21,483 nucleotides of DNA from Eubacterium sp. UBA3782 (GTDB lineage: Bacteria > Bacillota > Clostridia > Lachnospirales > Lachnospiraceae), in assembly GCA_002368795.1 (NCBI GenBank), contig DFFG01000089.1:1-21483 (forward strand), written 5' to 3'. Position 1 is the stretch's first letter. Every line of letters begins with the position of its first letter. Positions 15,887 through 21,483 of the stretch are shown here, piece after piece. The notes below the pieces were generated by a model. It had not been told where the DNA came from and did not search any database. It worked only from the letters and a program-made list of their open reading frames with translations. Both the position numbers and the translations under genes were made by a program.

Positions 15887-17740
15887 TTAGAAGGCCGGGC
15901 CGTCGTGGGCTGCCTGCTCGTTCAGGATGTCAAGGACATCATAGACATCCAGGCCGTGGGTCACACAGGCCTCCTCCAGGGTCTCCATCTGGGAGATCCC
16001 GCAGTCCAGGCAGTGCAGACCGACACCCATCATGACCGGAACCAGCGTCGGATACTGGGCAACGATGTCGGCTACGATCATATCCGGACGGATCAGTCCT
16101 TCCGCCACCTCGGTAAAGGCCCGCACATCCTCCTGCACACTGCCGATTCCGGCAAGTCCGAAATACTTGACAAAGATATTCAGCACGTTCGGAGAAATGA
16201 AAGCCGGCATCGTCGGTCCGAGATGGATATGACGGATATCCAGATACAGCAGGGTCAGCAGAACGGTCACATCCCTCTGGTCCTGCCAGGAAAGGTTGTA
16301 GGCCACCGGAAGCTGGTTGAGATTATCCAGCCCTGCCTTTTCCCGCAGCTTCAGGATAAACTGGATCAGGGAATAGGCATCCTGGGTCTGGCCTGCATCC
16401 AGCACTCTGGGAAGGCCTGCTGCTTCACCCAGATCAAGCTTGTTGAAGCGGTACTTTGTGCTGCCGCTGGTCAGGATGAGCGTATCCTTCGGCAGGGCCT
16501 TGGCAAAGTCTGTGTAATAGCTGCGCTTCTTGGAACGGCCGTCTCCGCCGGCCATCATGATCAGTTTCTGGATCGCACCGCTGCGCACGCCTTCGATCAC
16601 CTGATCCGCCAGGGCAAAGGCCTGCTCATGGCCGAGTCCGGTATACACCACGCCATCCTCCAGGCTGTCCGGTGCCGCGCTGTTCTGGGCGATGCGGATG
16701 ACGGCGGAATAATCCTTCTGGCCTTCTGCATCCTCATCGATGTGCACACAGCCGGGGATCCCTGCATCGTTGGTCGTAAAGATCCGCTCCTTCAGAGCTT
16801 CCTTGGGAAGAACGATCTGTCCTGTCGTGAATACGACCGGGCCATGGAAGGCCTCCAGATCTTCCTTCTGCCTCCACCAGGCGCCGCCGTAATTGCCTGC
16901 CAGATGCGGATACTTGTGCAGATCCGGATAGGCGTGGGCAGAAAGCATCTCATCATATGTATAGACGTCTACTCCTGCATCCAGGCTCTGCTCCAGGATC
17001 ATCTCCAGATCCCGAAGGCTGCTGCCGGCCACCAGGATACCCGGACGATTCTTTACGCCTGTGCTTACCTTTGTCAGGGCGGGAACACCATAGGCATCGG
17101 CATTTGCCCGATCCAGAAGATCCATTGCCCGCACACCGTAACGTCCGGTCTCCATCACCAGGGCAAGCAGATTTCCGCCGGTAAGTGTATCATCCAGCAG
17201 CTGGGCCAGCGCCCTCTGCATAAAGAAATCCGTCTCCGGATCGGTCTTTCCCAACATTCCGGCATTGCGCAGGAACAGAGCAAGTCCCTTGACGCCGCAG
17301 GTGATCAGCTCGCGGAAGCTCCGGACATCGAGATCCCGGGTTGCCTCCGGGCTGACGGTCTTTGCCTTCCGGGCATACTCCTCCCGGCTGCCGCCCCATG
17401 CAGCTGCCTCAGGCATTCCATCTCTCTTGTCCAGCTGATGCACCAGACGATCCTTCATCCGCACGGTCTCATCGATTCGGTGGATCACCTCATTCATATC
17501 AAACTGTACATTTGTTGCCGTCGCGGTGAGATTGCCTTCCACCATGCGGTCAACCGCCTCATCGACGCTCTTCTTTTCTTTTCTGAGCTGCACAGCGACC
17601 CAGGACAGACCCTTGGTCAGCCAGATCAGCAGGTCCTGCATTGCGGCCAGATCCGCATTCTTTCCGCACATGCCGGCTCTTCTGCAGCCGCTGCCTGCCA
17701 TCGTCTCCTGGCACTGCCAGCAAAACATCTGATTATCCAT
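15887..17740 (-). CDS. Hcp (hydroxylamine reductase)-like protein lacking the hybrid-cluster ligands, with DUF1858-like tail
   Basis: This 617-residue protein aligns along its length with class I hybrid cluster proteins. The N-terminal [4Fe-4S] motif is intact: C7-x2-C10-x8-C19-x5-C25 in MFCWQC..CGKNADLAAMQDLL. The ligands of the [4Fe-2S-2O] hybrid cluster are nearly all replaced: His to Ser240 (usual GH), Cys to Gln308 (usual TTNC), persulfide Cys to Gly399 (usual GCDG), Cys to Ser427 (usual GC.KYR), Cys to Thr452 (usual GQCND) and Glu to Asp487. Only Glu264 of YTYDEML remains. The fold-defining surroundings (HAYPDLHKYPHLAGNYGGAW, LGPTMPAFISPN) are kept, so this looks like repurposing, not decay. 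Residues about 548-610 resemble DUF1858, with C577-x2-C580. Hydroxylamine or NO reduction is therefore doubtful. It lies 13 bp behind copA with its own GGAGG, implying cotranscription with the copper operon. Confidence 0.85.
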   Translation of the reverse strand: MDNQMFCWQCQETMAGSGCRRAGMCGKNADLAAMQDLLIWLTKGLSWVAVQLRKEKKSVDEAVDRMVEGNLTATATNVQFDMNEVIHRIDETVRMKDRLVHQLDKRDGMPEAAAWGGSREEYARKAKTVSPEATRDLDVRSFRELITCGVKGLALFLRNAGMLGKTDPETDFFMQRALAQLLDDTLTGGNLLALVMETGRYGVRAMDLLDRANADAYGVPALTKVSTGVKNRPGILVAGSSLRDLEMILEQSLDAGVDVYTYDEMLSAHAYPDLHKYPHLAGNYGGAWWRQKEDLEAFHGPVVFTTGQIVLPKEALKERIFTTNDAGIPGCVHIDEDAEGQKDYSAVIRIAQNSAAPDSLEDGVVYTGLGHEQAFALADQVIEGVRSGAIQKLIMMAGGDGRSKKRSYYTDFAKALPKDTLILTSGSTKYRFNKLDLGEAAGLPRVLDAGQTQDAYSLIQFILKLREKAGLDNLNQLPVAYNLSWQDQRDVTVLLTLLYLDIRHIHLGPTMPAFISPNVLNIFVKYFGLAGIGSVQEDVRAFTEVAEGLIRPDMIVADIVAQYPTLVPVMMGVGLHCLDCGISQMETLEEACVTHGLDVYDVLDILNEQAAHDGPAF

Positions 17741-17753
17741 CTTTCCTCCGCGT

Positions 17754-17963
17754 TTACTGAATTCCGGTTACTGTGTAATCCTTTGCCTCTACCGCTGCCT
17801 TGAGCTCCTCATCTGCAATGTCTGCGTTCAGCGTGACCACAGCCTTTCCGCGGATATGGCTGACCTCCGCGCTGTCGACCTGAGCAAGAGCCTCCAGTGC
17901 CTTTTTGACTGTCTTCTCGCAATGTCCGCACATCATTCCTTCGATAGCGATCGTCTTTGTCAT
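17754..17963 (-). CDS. Possible internally initiated CopZ-like copper chaperone (in frame within copA)
   Basis: ATG at 17963 inside copA is preceded by AGGAGG with an ideal 8-nt gap. Starting here gives exactly 69 residues, the normal size of CopZ, comprising one heavy-metal-associated domain with GMMCGHC (9-15 of the short product) and no linker remnant. The Shine-Dalgarno sequence is written in the Glu codons of the acidic linker. A free chaperone would carry Cu(I) to CopA or CsoR. E. coli copA makes a comparable free metal-binding fragment by frameshifting, so dual products from copA have precedent. The alternative is that the fused domain is used only as part of CopA and the purine-rich Glu codons imitate a ribosome site by chance. 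Confidence 0.5.
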   Translation of the reverse strand: MTKTIAIEGMMCGHCEKTVKKALEALAQVDSAEVSHIRGKAVVTLNADIADEELKAAVEAKDYTVTGIQ

Positions 17964-20339
17964 GGTGATTTCCTCCTCTTCTTCATCCTCCTCCATAGCC
18001 GTCGGCTCACTTCCTGCCAGGATCGTGCCGGAGGGGATCTGTTTCATATTTCTTAAAGGTTTATCTTTACTCGCATCATGCATCCGGAACAGATTCAGAC
18101 GCAGTGCGTTGGTAACAACACAAAAGCTGGACAGGCTCATTGCTGCCGCGCCGATCATAGGGTTCAGGCTGAGTCCGAAGGCGTGATAATAGGCGCCGGC
18201 TGCCAGCGGAATGCAGATCACATTGTAGAAAAATGCCCAGAACAGGTTCTCGTGAATGTTGCGCAGAGTCGCTCTGCTCAGGCGGATCGCTGCCGCCACA
18301 TCCGAAAGCCGGCTCTTCATCAATACCACATCCGCCGCATCGATCGCCACGTCCGTTCCAGCGCCGATGGCGATTCCGATATCGGCCCTGGTCAATGCAG
18401 GCGCATCATTGATACCGTCTCCCACCATGGCCACCTTTCCATGCTCCTTCAGGGTGCGGATCACTGCCTCCTTGCCCTCCGGAAGTACGCCGGCAATGAC
18501 CTCGTCGACGCCCGCCTGCTCGGCGATCGCCCGGGCCGTGCGCTCATTATCACCGGTCAGCATGACCACATGAATACCCATGTTCTTCATGTCACGGATC
18601 GCCTGTGCGCTGTCCTCCTTGATCACATCGGCCACAGCGATAATGCCCAGAAGACGTCCGTCCTCCGCAAAGAACAGCGGCGTCTTTCCCTGAGCCGCCA
18701 GATGGGCTGCCTGCTTTTTCATTGCCTTTGTGACCGGAATCTGGCTTCCGATATATTTTGCACTTCCGCCAAGCAGATGCCTGCCGGAAAGTCTGGCCTC
18801 CAGCCCGTTGCCGGGAAGGGCCGCAAAGTCTGTTACCGGCTCTGCCGGGATATTTTCATTTGCTGCATAAGCAGTCACCGCTCTTGCCAGCGGATGCTCG
18901 CTCATCTGCTCAAGCGCATTCGCCCTGCCAAGCAGCTCCTCCCTGCTTACACCGTCTGCCGGAAGGATATCTGTGACTGCCGGCTCACCACGGGTGATCG
19001 TGCCCGTCTTATCCAGAGCGATGATCTCCGACCGTCCTGCACTTTCCAGAGCGGCTGCCGTCTTGAACAGGACACCGTTCTTAGCTCCCATGCCGTTGCC
19101 GACCATGATCGCTACCGGGGTCGCAAGACCCAGTGCGCAGGGGCAGCTGATGACCAGCACCGCGATCGCCCGGGAAATGGAAAAGCCCAGGGTCTGCCCG
19201 GTCAGCATCCAGATCACAAAGGTGACTGCAGCGATGCCGATGACCGCCGGTACAAAGATCCCGGATACCCGGTCTGCGATCTTGGCAATCGGCGCCTTGG
19301 TCGCTGCCGCGTCACTGACCATCTGAATGATCTGGGAGAGGGTCGTATCCTCTCCGACCCGGGTCGCCCGGCATTTCAGGAAACCGGACTGGTTGATGGT
19401 GGCCGCCGATACCGTATCGCCTTCTGCCTTGTCGACCGGAATGCTCTCTCCGGTCAGGGCCGCCTCGTTGACTGCACTGCTTCCCTCCAGGACGACACCG
19501 TCCACCGGAATGTTCTCTCCGGGACGGACGACAAAGATGTCACCCGTCTGGACCATGTCGATGGAGACCTCCTGCTCGACGCCGTCCACCAGAACGGAGG
19601 CGGTCTTTGGCGCAAGCTTCATCAGGCTCTTCAGTGCATCGGTCGTCCTGCCCTTGGACATCGCTTCCAGCATCTTGCCGACGGTGATCAGCGTCACGAT
19701 CATGGCAGCCGATTCAAAATAGAAGTTGTCCATGTAATACATGACCAGCTCTTCATTGCCCTTCAGGACCGCGTCGGTCATCATGAAAAGGCTCCATGTG
19801 CTGTAGCCAAAGGACACACCAGAGCCCAGGGCCACCAGAGTATCCATATTCGGGGCACCGTGAAGAAGGCTTGTCACGCCGCTGATAAAGAACTTCTGGT
19901 TGATCACCATAACGATCACAGCCAGGAGAAGTTCCAGAAGACCCATGGCCACATGGTTGCCGACAAAGAAAGCCGGGATCGGCCATCCCCACATCATATG
20001 CCCCATGGAGAAATACATCAGCAAAAGCAGAAAGCCGACCGACCACAGCAGCCGTTTTCGAAGCACAGGGGTCTCCCTGTCCTTTAAAGCATCCTCCTCT
20101 TCAGCAAGCTTTGCGGCGGCGTCACCCGCCTGCCGGCCGGCCGTCTTCGGCGATGCACCATAGCCTGCCTTTTTCACGGCTGCAATAATATCCGACGCAT
20201 TCGCCGTGCCCTCGACCCCCATCGAATTTGTCAGGAGGCTCACCGAGCATGCGGTAACGCCGGGCACTGCCGATACGGCTTTTTCCACGCGGTTCTGGCA
20301 GGCGGCACAACTCATGCCTGTTACTGTATACTGTTCCAT
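17754..20339 (-). CDS. copA: Copper-exporting P1B-1 ATPase CopA with N- and C-terminal heavy-metal domains
   Basis: An 861-residue membrane ATPase that pumps Cu(I) out of the cytoplasm. Order: heavy-metal-associated domain with GMSCAAC (8-14), membrane segments from about residue 98, actuator loop TGES (296-299), transport motif C399-P-C401 in VISCPCALGLATP, phosphorylation site D443KTGT, SEHP (480-483), TGDN (595-598) and GDGINDAP (about 640-647). The last membrane pair carries YN..PLAAG and MSLSS, the signature of Cu(I) transporters. After an acidic linker (EEDEEEEE) comes a second heavy-metal domain with GMMCGHC (801-807), which is unusual at this end. The ATG at 20339 follows AAGGAG. It lies 23 bp behind csoR and 13 bp before the Hcp-like gene. 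Regulation by CsoR is expected from the operator upstream of csoR. Confidence 0.96.
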   Translation of the reverse strand: MEQYTVTGMSCAACQNRVEKAVSAVPGVTACSVSLLTNSMGVEGTANASDIIAAVKKAGYGASPKTAGRQAGDAAAKLAEEEDALKDRETPVLRKRLLWSVGFLLLLMYFSMGHMMWGWPIPAFFVGNHVAMGLLELLLAVIVMVINQKFFISGVTSLLHGAPNMDTLVALGSGVSFGYSTWSLFMMTDAVLKGNEELVMYYMDNFYFESAAMIVTLITVGKMLEAMSKGRTTDALKSLMKLAPKTASVLVDGVEQEVSIDMVQTGDIFVVRPGENIPVDGVVLEGSSAVNEAALTGESIPVDKAEGDTVSAATINQSGFLKCRATRVGEDTTLSQIIQMVSDAAATKAPIAKIADRVSGIFVPAVIGIAAVTFVIWMLTGQTLGFSISRAIAVLVISCPCALGLATPVAIMVGNGMGAKNGVLFKTAAALESAGRSEIIALDKTGTITRGEPAVTDILPADGVSREELLGRANALEQMSEHPLARAVTAYAANENIPAEPVTDFAALPGNGLEARLSGRHLLGGSAKYIGSQIPVTKAMKKQAAHLAAQGKTPLFFAEDGRLLGIIAVADVIKEDSAQAIRDMKNMGIHVVMLTGDNERTARAIAEQAGVDEVIAGVLPEGKEAVIRTLKEHGKVAMVGDGINDAPALTRADIGIAIGAGTDVAIDAADVVLMKSRLSDVAAAIRLSRATLRNIHENLFWAFFYNVICIPLAAGAYYHAFGLSLNPMIGAAAMSLSSFCVVTNALRLNLFRMHDASKDKPLRNMKQIPSGTILAGSEPTAMEEDEEEEEITMTKTIAIEGMMCGHCEKTVKKALEALAQVDSAEVSHIRGKAVVTLNADIADEELKAAVEAKDYTVTGIQ
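17972..17977 (-). promoter_or_regulatory. Internal Shine-Dalgarno sequence in copA
   Basis: AGGAGG on the minus strand, 8 nt before the internal ATG at 17963. It is the strongest ribosome-site match in the copper operon, better than that of copA itself. Confidence 0.55.
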
Positions 20340-20362
20340 ATGCGCTCTGCTCCTTCCTGCGC

Positions 20363-20749
20363 TTATTTCATCAGCTTCTGCAGGACCTTCAGAAGATCAT
20401 CGACCGTATCCTCTTTGCCCTGCCGGATATCCTCTGTCACGCAGGTCTTGATGTGGTTCGTCAGCAGCACCTTGTTAAAACTGTTGAGCGCTGCGTTAAC
20501 CGCTGAAACCTGCACGATGATGTCTGTACAGTAGGCGTTGGAATCCAGCATCTTGCGGATCCCCCTGACCTGCCCTTCGATCCGGCTTAGCCTGTTCACC
20601 AGATCCTTATATTCCTTCTCGGATCTCTCCTTCGTCTTATGCCGGCAGCAGTCCGGGATGCCGGCCATATCCCCGGCAGCAGCCGTCTCTTTCGCCACAT
20701 CCATCGCTCCTCCGCAGTGCGGGCATGCAGGTGTATTCTTCTCTTCCAT
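20363..20749 (-). CDS. csoR: CsoR-family copper-sensing repressor with cysteine-rich N-terminal extension
   Basis: A 128-residue CsoR/DUF156 protein, a four-helix DNA-binding repressor released by Cu(I). The core runs from about residue 43 (EKEYKDLVNRLSRIEGQVRGIRKML). The three Cu(I) ligands are visible: Cys74 in NAYCTDI, and His99 and Cys103 in NHIKTC. That Cys-His-Cys set distinguishes copper CsoR from nickel or formaldehyde relatives. Residues 1-42 are an extension not needed by the family, containing C9-P-H-C12-GG and C34-C35-R-H37, which could bind zinc or copper. The ATG at 20749 follows AAAGGAG with a 7-nt gap, so the extension is likely translated. A cognate operator overlaps its promoter, so the gene represses its own operon with copA and the Hcp-like gene. 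Confidence 0.93.
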   Translation of the reverse strand: MEEKNTPACPHCGGAMDVAKETAAAGDMAGIPDCCRHKTKERSEKEYKDLVNRLSRIEGQVRGIRKMLDSNAYCTDIIVQVSAVNAALNSFNKVLLTNHIKTCVTEDIRQGKEDTVDDLLKVLQKLMK

Positions 20750-20872
20750 CCGCGAACTCCTTTCCCGTGAAACCCATATTCACAATCGATGCACTCACTG
20801 GATCATCATCCGCTGCATCTGCCTGTCCCTGTCAGGTTCTCCTTCTGTCTCCTGATTATCTCATCTGAGTTG

Positions 20873-20901
20873 ATATTATACCCCTAAGGGGTATATTGCA
20901 A
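20873..20901 (-). promoter_or_regulatory. Promoter of the csoR-copA-hcp-like operon
   Basis: On the minus strand: TTGCAA (20901-20896), a 17-bp spacer and TAATAT (20878-20873). TATAAT at 20880-20875 is an alternative -10 with a 15-bp gap. The CsoR operator fills the spacer, so bound repressor would block RNA polymerase directly. The leader is about 118 nt. Confidence 0.7.
20877..20895. promoter_or_regulatory. CsoR operator
   Basis: TATACCCCTAAGGGGTATA is a perfect dyad of 9-bp arms around one central base. It has the G/C-tract pattern of CsoR-family operators. It lies between the -35 and -10 of the csoR promoter. Confidence 0.85.
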
Positions 20902-20948
20902 GACCCAAATGTGTTATTTTCAGCCTCACATGCTCCGATTTTTGCAAA

Positions 20949-20977
20949 TTGCGTGTCATTCTCTTTGGTGATATACT
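20949..20977 (+). promoter_or_regulatory. Promoter of the Cys-rich repeat protein gene
   Basis: TTGCGT (20949-20954), a 17-bp spacer and TATACT (20972-20977), the latter preceded by TGA as an extended -10. The operator at 20877-20895 lies more than 50 bp upstream, so CsoR is not expected to block this promoter directly. Confidence 0.5.
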
Positions 20978-21044
20978 TGAAACAGACAGATCATATTTTT
21001 GCAAAAAGCACTATTGTTTGCACAATATATGGAGGTAAGAAAAA

Positions 21045-21483
21045 ATGGCACTTAATCCTCAGGATATCGTCGACAATGTAAAAAGGATTCTGAATGAACG
21101 TGGGATCACAAAAGAAAAGATCGCCGAGGTCAGCAGCACCGCTGCCGAGAAAGCAGCTGAGGTCGGCGCTGCCGCCATGGAAAAGGCAGCTCCCTACATC
21201 GATATCGCAAAAGAGAAGCTCGGCGCAGCCGGCGAAACGGTAATGGATACCGTGCAGACCGTAAGAGAAAAACGTCAGGCCGGGGCCTACACCACCGACT
21301 TTACCGAATTCCTGGATGGTCTGGACTGTGATCAGCTGGAAGCCCTTTCCTCACAGCTCGCTGCCAAGCTGGCAGAAGCCGATGAGGCCTGCGAGTGCGA
21401 GGAAGACGCAAAAGAAAAAGCAGAAGAAGCCCGTTGCTGTGACACTGAAGAAAAGGCAGAAGAGCCCTGCTGCTGTGACACTG
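21045..21483 (+). CDS. Helical protein with cysteine-rich repeat tail, 3' end outside window, function unknown
   Basis: 146 residues are visible from ATG 21045, eight bases after GGAGGT. Residues 1-80 are rich in Ala, Glu and Lys and should form amphipathic helices (IAEVSSTAAEKAAEVGAAAMEKAAPYIDIAKEKLGA is split across 26-61). A short segment (TDFTEFLDGLDCDQLEALSSQLAAKLAEAD) follows. After that come C116-E-C118 and a tandem 12-residue repeat with clustered cysteines, KAEEARCCDTEE and KAEEPCCCDT (125 onward). There is no signal peptide or membrane segment. No family was recognised. The Cys clusters and the position divergent from a copper operon suggest, but do not prove, thiol-based metal binding. 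The number of repeats and the C terminus lie beyond the window. Confidence 0.75.
   Translation, partial: MALNPQDIVDNVKRILNERGITKEKIAEVSSTAAEKAAEVGAAAMEKAAPYIDIAKEKLGAAGETVMDTVQTVREKRQAGAYTTDFTEFLDGLDCDQLEALSSQLAAKLAEADEACECEEDAKEKAEEARCCDTEEKAEEPCCCDT
21417..21483 (+). repeat. 36-bp in-frame tandem repeat encoding a Cys-rich unit (cut by window end)
   Basis: One complete unit (21417-21452) and most of a second (from 21453) share the core TGCTGTGACACTGAAGA/TGCTGTGACACTG and the preceding GCAGAAGA. Each encodes KAEE-x-(R/C)-CC-DT, with two or three adjacent cysteines. Confidence 0.75.

Overview
The window looks like chromosomal DNA of a moderately G+C-rich anaerobic Clostridia member, most likely Lachnospiraceae-like. 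This rests on the gene content: a rubredoxin-first (reverse) rubrerythrin beside a PerR/Fur regulator, a type 2 isoleucyl-tRNA synthetase, a class I hybrid-cluster-protein homologue, strong GGAGG ribosome sites and two TTG starts. The genus assignment is inference. No tRNA, rRNA, CRISPR array, insertion sequence or phage gene was seen.

Layout. Positions 1-959 (minus strand) hold an oxidative-stress pair, perR followed by a reverse rubrerythrin cut by the window edge. Positions 960-1549 are non-coding but dense in transcription signals: a compact minus-strand promoter-hairpin-terminator unit with a possible antiterminator pairing, and an opposing plus-strand promoter and terminator. A LysR-type regulator (plus) follows and overlaps the end of rsmA (minus) tail to tail. 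Positions 2420-11784 are a minus-strand block read in the order ileS, glgP, a large TPR/acidic-linker/AAA+-like protein, rsmA. The block has a consensus promoter in front of ileS and a weaker one in front of the AAA+ gene. Positions 11913-14315 (minus) carry a papain-like C39-type protein, a small HD-domain protein, a bidirectional terminator, and a DEDDh exonuclease with its own promoter. A plus-strand SPFH/stomatin-like membrane protein occupies 14598-15644.

The most unusual part is 15645-21483. A divergent intergenic region carries a CsoR-type copper operator (TATACCCCTAAGGGGTATA). To its left runs a tightly packed minus-strand operon: csoR, copA, and an Hcp (hydroxylamine reductase)-like gene 13 bp behind copA. 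The Hcp-like protein keeps the N-terminal [4Fe-4S] cysteines, but six of the seven ligands expected to hold the hybrid Fe-S-O cluster are substituted, and it has a C-terminal DUF1858-like domain with its own CxxC. CopA carries a second heavy-metal-associated domain at its C terminus. A perfect Shine-Dalgarno sequence and ATG inside copA could release that domain as a free 69-residue CopZ chaperone. To the right starts a plus-strand protein with a cysteine-rich 12-residue tandem repeat, cut by the window end. A long imperfect palindrome of about 190 bp separates the copper operon from the SPFH gene.

Taken together, the right end reads as a copper-response locus: CsoR senses Cu(I), CopA exports it, and a CopZ-like domain delivers it. 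The redox protein with a dismantled hybrid-cluster site is the best candidate for undescribed biology. Its role in copper handling is inferred only from operon position.
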